This document shows, one piece after another, positions 17,000 to 25,450 of a stretch of DNA of 64,000 nt. The stretch is from Paenibacillus tepidiphilus (GTDB lineage: Bacteria; Bacillota; Bacilli; Paenibacillales; Paenibacillaceae): the NCBI RefSeq assembly GCF_008635795.1, contig NZ_VWRQ01000005.1, positions 283,625-347,624 on the forward strand. Reading direction: 5' to 3'. A program made the position numbers and the translations under genes. How positions within the stretch are numbered: position 1 is the first letter of the stretch; the number at the start of each line of letters is the position of its first letter. The notes beneath the pieces are model-generated. The model was not told where the DNA came from. It did no database searches and saw nothing but the letters and a program-made list of their open reading frames with translations.

Positions 17000-18658
17000 A
17001 TGACTAACATTTTTATCGGCGGGGCCTGGCCCTACGCCAACGGCTCCCTGCATCTGGGCAGAGTAGCCAGCATCCTGCCCGGTGATATTCTCGCCCGTTA
17101 TCACCGCGCCAAAGGTGACCGGGTGCTCTATGTATCCGGCAGCGACTGCCATGGAACGCCTGTTGCCGTGCAGGCAGCCAAGGAAGGTGTAGCTCCCGGC
17201 GAATTTGCCGGCCGTTACCACCGGGAGTTCGCGGACAACTTCGCACGCCTGGGCTTCACGTATGATCTGTATACCAGAACCGATCAGCCGGAGCATCATA
17301 AGGCCGTGCAGGAATTGTTCCGGCAGCTGCAGGACAACGGCCACCTGTATGAACGAACCGTGCTGCAGTGTTATTGTGAACAGGACCGCCGTTTCCTGCC
17401 GGACCGCTACGTGGAAGGCGTATGTCCGGTCTGCGGCGCACAGGCACGCGGGGACCAGTGTGATTATTGCTCCACCCTGCTCGACCCCATAGACCTGCTC
17501 TCGCGCACCTGCAAGCTCTGCGGTACAGAGCCGGTGCTGCGGCCGGCGAAGCATCTCTACTTCTCGCTATCCGGCTTTCAGGAGCGGTTAACGGAAGCTG
17601 TGGACGCTGCCGAAGGCTGGCGGGAGAACGCGCTGCGGATGACCCGCCGCTATCTGGAGGAGGGCCTGCAGGACCGGGCGGCAACCCGTGACCTCGATTG
17701 GGGTGTCGATGTGCCGGTCCCGGGCTTTGAGGACAAAAAAATCTACGTCTGGATCGAAGCGGTCAGCGGCTACCTGTCCGCCAGCAAGGAATGGGCCGCC
17801 CGGACCGGAGGGCGCTGGGAGGATTTCTGGGTCGATCCCGGCACAGCCGCAGACCCTAGCTCGGAAATCACCGCTTATTATGTACACGGCAAAGACAATG
17901 TGCCTTTCCACAGCCTGGTTTGGCCAGGCATCCTGCTGGGAGCGGGCGGCTTACATCTTCCCGACCGGCTGCTCGCCTGCGAGTACATGACGCTGGAAGG
18001 CCAGAAATTCTCCACCAGCCGCGACTGGGCGGTATGGCTGCCGGATATTCTCAGCCGCTATCAGCCGGATTCCGTACGTTATTTTCTGGTGGCGAATGGA
18101 CCCGAGAAGCGGGATACCGATTTCTCCTGGCGGGAATTTATTCACAGCCATAACGGTGAACTGCTCGGTGCTTTCGGAAATTTGGTGAACCGGACGCTGG
18201 TCTTTGCCCGCAAAGCCTTTGCAGAAACGGTTCCGGAAGGTACGCTTGAACCGGAATGGAGCGACGCGCTCAAGACGCTGTATGCAGAAACCGGACAGCG
18301 TATAGAAGCCGGGCGTTTCAAAGACGCACTGGAGCTGGTGTTCAGCTACATCCGTAAGGCGAACAAATATTTTGACGAACGCAAACCCTGGCTGCAGATC
18401 AAGGAAGACCCTGCTGCCTGTGGCCACACTTTGTATAACTGCATTCAGATTATCGCCAATCTCGCCCAGCTGCTGAATCCATTCGTACCTTTCTCCTGCG
18501 CGGATATCCGGAAGTTTCTTTCACTAGAGGCACCTGTCTGGCAGCCTGTTGCTGTAAAGGCGGGGACATATATCGAAGAGCCTAAGCTGCTGTTTGAACG
18601 GATTGACCCGGAGCGGATCGCTGAAGAGACAGCCAGGCTGAAGGAGCAGACACACTAA
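17000..18658 (+). CDS. metG: Methionyl-tRNA synthetase, second (MetRS2-like) type
   Basis: Charges tRNA-Met. 552 residues, with SLHLGR (HIGH motif, about 15-20) and two zinc knuckles (CPVC...CDYC near 143-158 and CKLC). The anticodon-binding domain runs to the end. It lacks the C-terminal EMAP-like tRNA-binding domain of the ~660-residue Bacillus MetS. The KMSKS motif reads KFSTSR (about 334-339) followed by DWAVWLPDI. This combination is typical of the second, more archaeal-like bacterial MetRS. The ATG follows GAGGAGG. Controlled by the T-box directly upstream. Confidence 0.95.
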   Translation: MTNIFIGGAWPYANGSLHLGRVASILPGDILARYHRAKGDRVLYVSGSDCHGTPVAVQAAKEGVAPGEFAGRYHREFADNFARLGFTYDLYTRTDQPEHHKAVQELFRQLQDNGHLYERTVLQCYCEQDRRFLPDRYVEGVCPVCGAQARGDQCDYCSTLLDPIDLLSRTCKLCGTEPVLRPAKHLYFSLSGFQERLTEAVDAAEGWRENALRMTRRYLEEGLQDRAATRDLDWGVDVPVPGFEDKKIYVWIEAVSGYLSASKEWAARTGGRWEDFWVDPGTAADPSSEITAYYVHGKDNVPFHSLVWPGILLGAGGLHLPDRLLACEYMTLEGQKFSTSRDWAVWLPDILSRYQPDSVRYFLVANGPEKRDTDFSWREFIHSHNGELLGAFGNLVNRTLVFARKAFAETVPEGTLEPEWSDALKTLYAETGQRIEAGRFKDALELVFSYIRKANKYFDERKPWLQIKEDPAACGHTLYNCIQIIANLAQLLNPFVPFSCADIRKFLSLEAPVWQPVAVKAGTYIEEPKLLFERIDPERIAEETARLKEQTH

Positions 18659-19044
18659 CGATCTGATTCTGCCGCTGCCGGTGAATGATCTCCAGTCTTC
18701 TTACGACGATGTTAATTGAAGCTGTTTCTGCAAGAAGAAGCATTCTCCGGGGAGGGCATGCTGCCCCTTGAAATGTATTTGAACAATACAGAGTGATCTG
18801 GCGAAAATCAACACATACCCTTTTGCTTATATCCCATGCGATGCCCTGAGTGCGCTTCAACCCAAGCTTCGAGTCGGTCCCGCTCCGAACGCCTACCAGT
18901 TGATTGCAGGCAGACTGCCCGTTGCAGAAGCCACGAACGAACAGCTCTACCGGCAAGCATTAGAAGCGCTCAGCAATGTTAATGCTTACCCGAAATATGT
19001 GAATACCGATTTGCACCGAGGCGGCGGCAACGCAGTCCATGCAC
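18659..19044. other. 386-bp gap without recognisable gene
   Basis: No frame has a ribosome site or a familiar protein pattern. A 65-codon frame from 18900 overlaps the Nudix gene antisense and is not credible. No clear terminator for metG was found. Confidence 0.5.
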
Positions 19045-19494
19045 TTATTCGTGGGTGGGCAGTACGCTTTGCCGCTCTGCTGCCAGAAACTCCGTGACTT
19101 TAGCGTGCAGCACCGGATAAATCAGTGGGTAGGTCAGTGCTTCAGGCAGTTCGGAGAACCTGCGGATCTCTGCCATTTCATAGCCCGGCAGCGTTCCAAA
19201 GTCCTGTACCTCTGCATAAAAAAGCTTGCCGTAATTCAGCGGAATATCTTCCCGTTCCACAGAATACACACATACCGGATACAGCACATACTGCCCGGCT
19301 CCGGTCTCTTCATACAATTCTCTAGCCGCTGCCTGCGCCGCCGTCTCTCCAACTTCGATATGACCGCCGGCAAATTCCCAGGTGCTCCGCTCTCTGTGAC
19401 GGGCCAGCACCCAATCTTCGCCCTGCTTCACGAAGATCACCACATACATCAACTGCTTTTCATCTATGCCTGATTCATAAGTATTCACTTTCAT
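19045..19494 (-). CDS. Nudix hydrolase (8-oxo-dGTP-type)
   Basis: 149 residues with a complete Nudix box, G-HIEVG-E-TAAQAAA-REL-Y-EETGA, preceded by RERSTWEFAGG. This resembles MutT/YtkD-like nucleotide pyrophosphatases; the substrate is not readable. The ATG follows AAGGAGG at ten bases. It is 72 bp downstream of the cupin gene on the same strand and may share its transcript. Confidence 0.9.
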   Translation of the reverse strand: MKVNTYESGIDEKQLMYVVIFVKQGEDWVLARHRERSTWEFAGGHIEVGETAAQAAARELYEETGAGQYVLYPVCVYSVEREDIPLNYGKLFYAEVQDFGTLPGYEMAEIRRFSELPEALTYPLIYPVLHAKVTEFLAAERQSVLPTHE

Positions 19495-19566
19495 AATCCA
19501 GTTACCTCCTTAATATGTGTGTCGGGACTCTGCGGCTATGCTGGGGTGCAGATGCTCTGCATGCTG

Positions 19567-20067
19567 CTACCGCTCATTCCACTCGGCCAGCAGCCGTTTC
19601 CAAAGATCAGCGGTCCCGTTTTCGCCCAGATAATAATCGACCCGGTCCTCCGCCTGATACAGCTCTTCGTAGGGCAGAATATTGATCTTGCCGGAATCGG
19701 GATACTCCGCGACATCAAGCCCGTTGTTCGTCCGCAAGTCCAGGTATGTACAAGGCTGATCCGTAGGGTTGAACAGTTGATGCGCCCCGCTCGGACCCGT
19801 TTCAAAAAAGATTGTATCCCCCGCTTTCACCTCCTGCAGCCCCTCCGGCGTCCGCAGCAAGGCCTTCCCTGCCATAATGACGAACATCTCCTCGGCATTG
19901 CGGTGGAAGTGGTACGGATACGAGTATTTGCCCGGGTCCAGCGAACGGAAGTGAAAGATCAGATGCTGGGAGTCCGCCAGTTTCTCCGTCGTGTGCCAGG
20001 AAAACTCGGGAACAGGAGATTGTCTCACTTTATAGGAAAGATTGTCTTCATTAAAGATCACCGGCAT
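19567..20067 (-). CDS. Cupin-domain protein
   Basis: 166 residues, one cupin barrel. Metal-binding motif 1 is H-F-H-x4-E-E (PYHFHRNAEEMFVIMAGKALL) and motif 2 is GDTIFFETGPSGAHQLFN. The His and Glu ligands are intact, so it probably binds a metal. Enzymatic or sensory role unknown. The ATG follows GGGGAGG. Confidence 0.88.
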   Translation of the reverse strand: MPVIFNEDNLSYKVRQSPVPEFSWHTTEKLADSQHLIFHFRSLDPGKYSYPYHFHRNAEEMFVIMAGKALLRTPEGLQEVKAGDTIFFETGPSGAHQLFNPTDQPCTYLDLRTNNGLDVAEYPDSGKINILPYEELYQAEDRVDYYLGENGTADLWKRLLAEWNER

Positions 20068-20217
20068 ATACCTTTTCCTCCCCGAACCTGTAGATTGATT
20101 ACAGAATAGATGTAATGGTTGTATCTGGAAATGATATTTCTCCTAGACGCAGGAACGTATGTTTGATGATATCACCGTCTCAAGAACCGCCCTTCGAGAC
20201 AGTAAAATAAAAAAACC

Positions 20218-20247
20218 TTGCCATCACCTCACATTCTGTGATATTAT
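20218..20247 (+). promoter_or_regulatory. Promoter of tRNA-Val
   Basis: TTGCCA, 18 bases, TATTAT, ending 12 bases before the tRNA. Confidence 0.6.
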
Positions 20248-20259
20248 AAATTTCGTTGC

Positions 20260-20331
20260 AGGACGGTAGCTCAGCGGGAGAGCACTATCTTGACAGGGTA
20301 GGGGTCATGGGTTCGAACCCCATCCGTCCTA
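20260..20331 (+). tRNA. tRNA-Val (anticodon GAC)
   Basis: Full cloverleaf: acceptor AGGACGG/CCGTCCT, D-arm GCTC/GAGC, anticodon arm CTATC-TTGACAG-GGTAG with GAC at 20292-20294, T-arm ATGGG-TTCGAAC-CCCAT, discriminator A. CCA is not encoded. It is a single tRNA gene, not part of an rRNA cluster. Confidence 0.93.
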
Positions 20332-20346
20332 TACTGTAACACCCAT

Positions 20347-20373
20347 GAAACCCTTATTTTATAAGGGTTTTTC
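20347..20373 (+). terminator. Terminator of the tRNA gene
   Basis: AAACCCTTAT, TTT, ATAAGGGTTT followed by TTC, 16 bases after the tRNA. Confidence 0.8.
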
Positions 20374-20462
20374 TGTTGTTTATAGACAGAAAATGAACAT
20401 GTCAAAGAAGCCGCTGGCCCCTTGTGACCACGGATACACACAGCATTTATATCTCCGCAAAT

Positions 20463-20505
20463 AAAAAAGTCGACCTTCCCGGTTTTACGGAAGATCGACT
20501 TTTTA
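20463..20505 (-). terminator. Bidirectional terminator downstream of the 20531 gene
   Basis: AAAAAGTCGACCTTCC...GGAAGATCGACTTTTT, with A- and T-tracts on both sides. Confidence 0.85.
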
Positions 20506-20530
20506 ACGTTCAACAATGGCGGCAGCCAAA

Positions 20531-21280
20531 CTACTCCCCCAGCCTCTCCTCAAAAAACCGCACAAGCCCCGCCGATTGGATTGAGTATTCTTTTTGACTC
20601 CGCTTGTTCGTAATCTCAACAAAGATATTCCCATCACGATATTTCATCCGAATGGATAGATGCTCATTGGATTTCATGAGGAAGACGATATCCGCAGCCA
20701 AATCACGTTCCGCATAGGGAACCTCAGTAATCTTGCTCTCCGGCACCGAATTAAACATAGAACGGAGCTGGTCCATCTCCTGCTGATTTAACTCGATATA
20801 CCGGTTATCCACGTCCGCTGCACCACTGTAGATCCACATCGCCGCACTGGCGATATCATCTGCTGCTATCTGTTCCCAGTCAATCTCCGGCTCATACATC
20901 AGCTGGCTGATTAAACTGCCTGACCCCAGCATTCCTGCCATACCTAACACAACCACAGCAGCCATGATCGTAGCCGACAACCGGCTTATGTCCAGATAAC
21001 CGTAAATCGTCCAAAGCATACTCGCCACCAATGAGGGAACCAACAGAAAGCTAAAGAAGCCCGTTTTGATCGAGTAGTCGATCATCGCTTCCAGAGATAA
21101 TTGAATCGTCGTGCCTTGAGCATATTCATACAAAAACGGACCCGAAACACTAATCACCAGACATAAGGGGAGTAGTATCCAGTACAACCGAACAGCTTGA
21201 GACGTATGAATGACCCGGAGAAGCTTGTATATCAGCGTCGGATATATAATAGAACCTGCCAGCATTAGCATAACGTTCAT
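20531..21280 (-). CDS. Membrane protein of unknown function, four helices
   Basis: 249 residues from the ATG after AGAAGGAG. Four hydrophobic segments occupy about residues 1-130 (VMLMLAGSIIYPTLIYKLL; WILLPLCLVISVSG; FFSFLLVPSLVASMLWTIYG; ATIMAAVVVLGMAGMLGSG). They are followed by an outside or cytoplasmic domain of about 110 residues with alternating charge. I do not recognise the family. Single gene, terminator downstream. Confidence 0.65.
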   Translation of the reverse strand: MNVMLMLAGSIIYPTLIYKLLRVIHTSQAVRLYWILLPLCLVISVSGPFLYEYAQGTTIQLSLEAMIDYSIKTGFFSFLLVPSLVASMLWTIYGYLDISRLSATIMAAVVVLGMAGMLGSGSLISQLMYEPEIDWEQIAADDIASAAMWIYSGAADVDNRYIELNQQEMDQLRSMFNSVPESKITEVPYAERDLAADIVFLMKSNEHLSIRMKYRDGNIFVEITNKRSQKEYSIQSAGLVRFFEERLGE

Positions 21281-21389
21281 AGGAATACTCCTTCTACATA
21301 TAATGAAGCTCTGCAAGCGCCCGAACCTTGAATTTTACCGTAACCTTCCTCAACTCCCAAACGTACTTCTATAAAAAGGAGCTGATCCC

Positions 21390-21590
21390 ATGGTCTTGTT
21401 CGCCATTCTATTTATAGTTATTGCCCTGCTTAATATTTTCTTCCCGGCGCTCGGCTGGCATTTACGCTATGGCTGGATGGTCAAAGGGGAGTCCGAACCC
21501 AGCGACACATACCTGTTAATGACCAGAATTAGCGGAGTTATCGTGCTTATTGTGTTTCTGTTTATCGGGCTGCCGGTCATGCTGCGTTAA
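21390..21590 (+). CDS. Small membrane protein (DUF6199-like)
   Basis: 66 residues, two membrane helices flanking the conserved segment GWMVKGESEPSDTYLLMTRI, which recurs in small Paenibacillus and Bacillus membrane proteins of the DUF6199 type. Function unknown. Ribosome site AAAAAGGAG. Confidence 0.7.
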   Translation: MVLFAILFIVIALLNIFFPALGWHLRYGWMVKGESEPSDTYLLMTRISGVIVLIVFLFIGLPVMLR

Positions 21591-21688
21591 TATAAGCTGA
21601 TTTGCGCCCAACAAGCTTTCCAATTTTGTAATTTACGTGAACTTACTTCACTTCCGCAATTTTACTCTCTCTTTCCAGATGGAATAGA

Positions 21689-21717
21689 TTTACACTATAT
21701 ACAAGGGATGGTATAGT
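21689..21717 (+). promoter_or_regulatory. Strong sigma-A-type promoter for the secreted 145-residue protein
   Basis: TTTACA, 17 bases, TATAGT, one mismatch in each box, 43 bases before the ATG. Confidence 0.75.
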
Positions 21718-21760
21718 AGAAACGAAGCGGGTGTTACCGCTTACAATTCTGGGAGGTGTA

Positions 21761-22198
21761 ATGATGATTCGCAAAAAAGGTATTGCTTTGGTTCTCGCCT
21801 TGCTGTTCACCTTGAGCATCGCTACCTCTGCTTCTGCAGCTTCACAAACGTTTACGATCCCGCGTCTGGATTACTTTCTGCAGCACGGTATGAACAGCGG
21901 GGATTCCTCATCCTTTGTGTACACCAATACGACGGGCGTCACAGCAACAGCGATCTTCCGCATAACTAATGTCAACCCAACCGACAATGGCACGGATCAG
22001 GTTAAAAACAAGCTGCAAGGAACTTATTACATGCGGTATGCGAACGGGTCCACTGTTTCGCTCGGGACAATCAGCGGATCTACTCTGTCCGGAGGACTCT
22101 ACAGTTATCTCGCTCCCGGCGCTTCGCTGGTGGTCGATTTGAAGCCGGCGAGCGGAGTAAACCAAGTCTCTTTCAAGATCACTTTCTCCAAACAATAA
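21761..22198 (+). CDS. Secreted protein of unknown function, 145 residues
   Basis: Clear signal peptide (RKKGIALVLALLFTLSIATS, cleavage likely after ASA). It is followed by about 118 residues rich in Ser, Thr, Asn and Gly with alternating beta-type hydrophobics, and no cysteine. I do not recognise the family; the pattern resembles small beta-sandwich extracellular proteins. It has a strong promoter, an ideal ribosome site (GGGAGG) and a terminator, so it is likely well expressed. It converges on the LytTR locus. Confidence 0.75.
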   Translation: MMIRKKGIALVLALLFTLSIATSASAASQTFTIPRLDYFLQHGMNSGDSSSFVYTNTTGVTATAIFRITNVNPTDNGTDQVKNKLQGTYYMRYANGSTVSLGTISGSTLSGGLYSYLAPGASLVVDLKPASGVNQVSFKITFSKQ

Positions 22199-22213
22199 AA
22201 CGCAGTGATACGA

Positions 22214-22254
22214 AACAGCCCGGACTTGCCGCTAAAGGCAAATTCGGGCTGTTC
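22214..22254. terminator. Bidirectional terminator between convergent genes
   Basis: CAGCCCGgacTTGCC, loop, GGCAAattCGGGCTG, followed by TTCT. Serves the secreted protein gene and possibly the 57-codon gene on the other strand. Confidence 0.7.
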
Positions 22255-22297
22255 TATAATTGATGGTTCTGCCGCCGCACGCCGATAAGCTCCACTT

Positions 22298-22471
22298 CTA
22301 AAATGTTTTCTCCAGAAAAGAACCGAATGCATATCCGATACCGTACGAATCTGTCGCCAACGCTTCTAATGTCTGTACAATGAAGGTTGCTGTATGGAAC
22401 GCGAGAGTTAGTGCGTAAATAAAGATAAGCGGACTCAAGGCCAGCAGTAGCTGCTGCATTTTATCTTTCAT
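22298..22471 (-). CDS. 57-residue membrane peptide
   Basis: A small open frame preceded by AAGGAG eleven bases before the ATG. The product has a long hydrophobic helix (LLLALSPLIFIYALTLAF) and a short polar tail ending GYAFGSFLEKTF. No homologue is recalled. It follows the LytTR gene after a terminator-like hairpin, so it may be a separate unit with no visible strong promoter. Confidence 0.5.
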   Translation of the reverse strand: MKDKMQQLLLALSPLIFIYALTLAFHTATFIVQTLEALATDSYGIGYAFGSFLEKTF

Positions 22472-22523
22472 TGGGCCAACGACTCCTTATGTAAGGGTTA
22501 AGATGACCATACCATCATCAGGC

Positions 22524-22552
22524 AAAAAAAGAACCCTGCCGGTTATGACAGG
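22524..22552 (-). terminator. Terminator of the LytTR operon
   Basis: Minus strand: AATCCTG, loop, CAGGGTT, then CTTTTTTT. Short stem but a good T-tract, about 30 bases after the LytTR stop. Confidence 0.65.
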
Positions 22553-22582
22553 ATTGGCGTGAATCCAGTAATCCATAGCGGA

Positions 22583-22978
22583 TTACCACATAGGCAGTTC
22601 AATAAACTGGATCGGTGTATCGGTGGCTTTAATATTCTTGCTGACCTCACGGTAACCCTTCTCGGAAAGAAAACACTTGGGCTGAGTGCCTGCAGCATTC
22701 TCTCCGAAATAGGCGATATTAAAGGTTTTGTCGATCTGCACGATATTGGTAACATGGATCAGGGTGTTGCGGTCAGCCAGCACAAAGTTATATCCGGAGC
22801 CCGACAAGGCGGTCAGCCAGTATTTCAAGGTGCCCACAGTATAATACAGCTCGTCGCGTGTATGGACCAGAATCCGGTACATGGATCCCTCGAATTCCAT
22901 ATAATTAATTTCGGCAATCTCCAGCGTGAACAGCCCCGTAGTCCCCTTCGGATCTTTACTTACAGATATGCTACTCAT
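22583..22978 (-). CDS. LytTR-type DNA-binding regulator
   Basis: 131 residues from the ATG (ribosome site TTGGAG). The C-terminal ~90 residues fit the LytTR fold: LKYWLTALSGSGYNFVLADR, then TLIHVTNIVQIDKTFNIAYF and CFLSEKGYREVSKNI. This corresponds to the F-x-R-x-H/R..LVN...I..I ... VS..Y pattern of AgrA/LytR output domains. There is no receiver domain, so it is not a classic response regulator. It is the last gene of an operon with a sensor-like membrane protein and a 22-residue peptide. Confidence 0.7.
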   Translation of the reverse strand: MSSISVSKDPKGTTGLFTLEIAEINYMEFEGSMYRILVHTRDELYYTVGTLKYWLTALSGSGYNFVLADRNTLIHVTNIVQIDKTFNIAYFGENAAGTQPKCFLSEKGYREVSKNIKATDTPIQFIELPMW

Positions 22979-22995
22979 GATGACCAACTCCAATA

Positions 22996-23064
22996 TTAGT
23001 TAAGCAATTCCTCCGGAACTTCCGGTAATACATTGCGCTGGCGCTCCCCCAGGACTTCAAGCAT
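22996..23064 (-). CDS. 22-residue peptide with AgrD-like C-terminal tail
   Basis: The ATG lies inside the stop region of the membrane-protein gene (ATGCTTGA overlap) and follows AAGGAG by seven bases, an ideal ribosome site. The peptide ends VLPEVPEELLN. The motif P-E-V-P-x-E-L is the tail that AgrB recognises in AgrD autoinducer precursors. It has no Cys and no amphipathic N-terminal helix, so it is not a normal AgrD. The stop is 17 bases before the LytTR ATG. Whether it is a signal, a decoy or a relic is unknown. Confidence 0.45.
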   Translation of the reverse strand: MLEVLGERQRNVLPEVPEELLN

Positions 23065-23686
23065 CTTCCTTCTCCTTCTTGGTCGCATAATACAGCATAA
23101 ATGAGGTGATGGCCAAGAAGACTACTGAATTCAGCAAGATATCCTTGAAAAATAGCAGAACGGAGATCCCGAGCAGAAAGCCGACGAGCAGAATGACCAG
23201 GATGATATCCTCCAGCTTCAGCCTCAGCCTGTCCATGTCGAAGGTGAAGCCCTTCCCTTTACGGTAAAGCTGCCAGAATAGTGCAAATACGACTGATCCG
23301 CTCAAGGTTTGCAGTAAGTACCCGTTGCCCAGGCTCGCTTCAACATTTGCAATGGAGCCGAACACCACAAAAAGCAGGAGGGTCTGAATGACAGCAAATA
23401 CGGCATATCCGGAAATGGTGGCGATAATCGACAGCAGGACGGGTATCCTTACTACGGCTGCGAAGAATAGAATGAAGATAATGATAAAAATCAGCGGAGC
23501 TACATTAGCCATGCCCAGCTCATTTCGCAGCAGATAGCTTTGTAAATTGTTCAGCATAATAACGAACAAAGCCTGCCGGGCATAGCGTTTCCACTTGAAC
23601 CGGAACAAACACATAATCATATAATAGAGCGCAAAAGTTTCAATGGTGGAAAAGAACATAAATCCCACCGGTTCCCACGACAACAT
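23057..23686 (-). CDS. Polytopic membrane protein resembling an AgrC-type sensor domain without kinase
   Basis: 209 residues with six to seven hydrophobic segments covering almost the whole chain and a short Lys/Glu-rich end (KKEKEDA). The start STIETFALYYMIMCLFRFKW and the six-helix layout resemble the N-terminal sensor part of AgrC/GHKL peptide receptors, but no kinase follows. AgrB is excluded because its His and Cys catalytic motif is absent. Its stop overlaps the 22-residue peptide gene, and the LytTR gene follows. Confidence 0.55.
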   Translation of the reverse strand: MLSWEPVGFMFFSTIETFALYYMIMCLFRFKWKRYARQALFVIMLNNLQSYLLRNELGMANVAPLIFIIIFILFFAAVVRIPVLLSIIATISGYAVFAVIQTLLLFVVFGSIANVEASLGNGYLLQTLSGSVVFALFWQLYRKGKGFTFDMDRLRLKLEDIILVILLVGFLLGISVLLFFKDILLNSVVFLAITSFMLYYATKKEKEDA

Positions 23687-23826
23687 ACAACACCGCCCGA
23701 CAATATTCTAGATGCAATATGAAATAATTATATAACTTTTGGCCTAATCTAGTATAGATAAAATACACTAAAGCGCATAAAGCGAAGCCACGGTTCGGAC
23801 ATATATTGTCTTTCTGCATCCGGATC

Positions 23827-25437
23827 TTAAGCCAGCACCTGCAACACATCGCTTATCTTCCGCCGATGCGCGAGAACACCGTAGTTCATCCAGGCCATAA
23901 AATCCACTTCATATACAGTACCGCTCCGGACTGCGGGCAGAGCACGCCAGAGCTCGGTCTCCAGCAGCTCCCGCCCCTCTCCTTCCAGCTTGTCAAAGGT
24001 AATGAACAAATGGTCGGCATGCAGCAGGGATAATTCCTCTGCGGACAGGGTGACCCGCTTCTGTCCCGATGTCAGCCTGCGGACGAGCGGATGCGGAGTC
24101 AGCCCGAGATCCTGATGCAGCACCGGCGCCGTATACCCAAGCCCGTCACAGCCGTAAAGGGCAACGCCAGCGGCAGATATCCGCAGAAAAGCTACGGTCT
24201 GCTGCCGCACAGAACGGCTAAGCTGCCTCATGGCCAGCTGGGCTTCATGCTCGTACTCCGCAATCACCTCCCGGACGCGCTCCGGCCGGCCGAAGACGGC
24301 TGCGGCCGACCGCAGGGTGGCCCGCCAATCCTCCTGATAGTGTGGAAGCTTAAACAGCGGGGCGACAGTGCCGCATTCCTCCAGATGCCAGCGCCGGAAC
24401 CCGTCGTCCAGCATAATCAGCTCAGGCGAATACCGGGCCAGCTCCTGCCAATCGCCGCTCGATATATCAATGGCCGGCACCTGCCGGAGCTGGAGATAGT
24501 CCTGCTTTCCCCAGTCAGGATGGCAATACTGCGCCACCGGCGTTATACCGAGCGCCAGCAGGTAATCCTCCAGAAAAGGTGCAAATACCCTGCCGCCTGT
24601 CTGATGAATACTCCGGTATTGTCCCGGTGTAACACCGACCAGCCCTTTAAAGCGGCGGTTGAAATAATATTCGTTGCTGTACCCGACAGACAGCGCAATT
24701 TCATGCAGCCGGTCCCCGGTCAGCAGCAGCTGCTGCTGTGCCCGCTCAATGCGTAAGCGGTTCAGATACTCCAAAGGGTTCTGCCCGGTAACCTCTTTGA
24801 AGAGCTGTGAATAGCGGGTACGTCCGATTCCCGCAACTTCAGCAAGCAATTCGACGGTAATGGTCTCGGAATAATGCTCCTGTATGTAGAGAATAGAGCG
24901 CTGGACCGCCCTCCGTTCATCGATAACCGGCACCGTATAAGGGTTGGCCCGCATCAGCAGGAGCAGTAGCTCCTGAAAACGGATCTGGCCCGCAAACCGT
25001 TCGACCGGCTCTCTGCTTTGACGGCTCTGGGCAACCTCCTCGAGCATCAGCAGGCACTGCGATATCGGGCGGCAGCTGACCGGTCCCGGCCGGAGCAGTT
25101 CCTCCCGAGGCGCCATGTCCGGCCTGGTTCCGCTCTGCATAGAGTCGCTGCGGACGGCCGCAAATTCGAGGCGGTACAGCACAAGCCCATGAGCACCGCC
25201 CTGTATACGGCAACTCATTCCCTGCTCGGACAGCCAGCCGTTCCCCCTTTCAAGGGCGCACCGCTCCTGCTCCGTCTGAGCCCAGCCTTGCCCCTCCAGA
25301 GGAATGAACAGCGTATATCCGGCAGAGCTCGTCCGCTGTATCCGTTCACCCGGCGGGCATGATAATTTCTCGATCTGCTTCAAGCTATAGTATGGCGTAT
25401 CCGAAATGGAAGCGCCGTTTCCGGCAGACTCTATCAT
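23827..25437 (-). CDS. AraC regulator fused to a siderophore-binding domain (Btr-like)
   Basis: 536 residues in three parts: an N-terminal sensing region of about 160, an AraC helix-turn-helix pair at about 170-265 (TVELLAEVAGIGRTRYSQLF, then IALSVGYSNEYYFNRRFKG), and a periplasmic-binding-protein-like domain of about 265 residues. B. subtilis Btr has the same layout and activates siderophore uptake when the ferric siderophore binds. The C-terminal domain shares HPDWGKQDYL with the lipoprotein encoded next door (HPSWGKQDYL), so both probably bind the same ligand. Ribosome site AAGGAGG. A Fur box lies just upstream. Confidence 0.9.
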   Translation of the reverse strand: MIESAGNGASISDTPYYSLKQIEKLSCPPGERIQRTSSAGYTLFIPLEGQGWAQTEQERCALERGNGWLSEQGMSCRIQGGAHGLVLYRLEFAAVRSDSMQSGTRPDMAPREELLRPGPVSCRPISQCLLMLEEVAQSRQSREPVERFAGQIRFQELLLLLMRANPYTVPVIDERRAVQRSILYIQEHYSETITVELLAEVAGIGRTRYSQLFKEVTGQNPLEYLNRLRIERAQQQLLLTGDRLHEIALSVGYSNEYYFNRRFKGLVGVTPGQYRSIHQTGGRVFAPFLEDYLLALGITPVAQYCHPDWGKQDYLQLRQVPAIDISSGDWQELARYSPELIMLDDGFRRWHLEECGTVAPLFKLPHYQEDWRATLRSAAAVFGRPERVREVIAEYEHEAQLAMRQLSRSVRQQTVAFLRISAAGVALYGCDGLGYTAPVLHQDLGLTPHPLVRRLTSGQKRVTLSAEELSLLHADHLFITFDKLEGEGRELLETELWRALPAVRSGTVYEVDFMAWMNYGVLAHRRKISDVLQVLA

Positions 25438-25450
25438 ATCTCCGCCTCCT

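Noticed and set aside
18900..19097. A 65-codon frame between metG and the Nudix gene
   Set aside because: No ribosome site, overlaps the Nudix gene antisense, no recognisable pattern.
23057..23686. AgrB protease identity for the membrane protein
   Set aside because: The catalytic His and Cys with their conserved surroundings are absent; the helix layout fits a sensor domain better.
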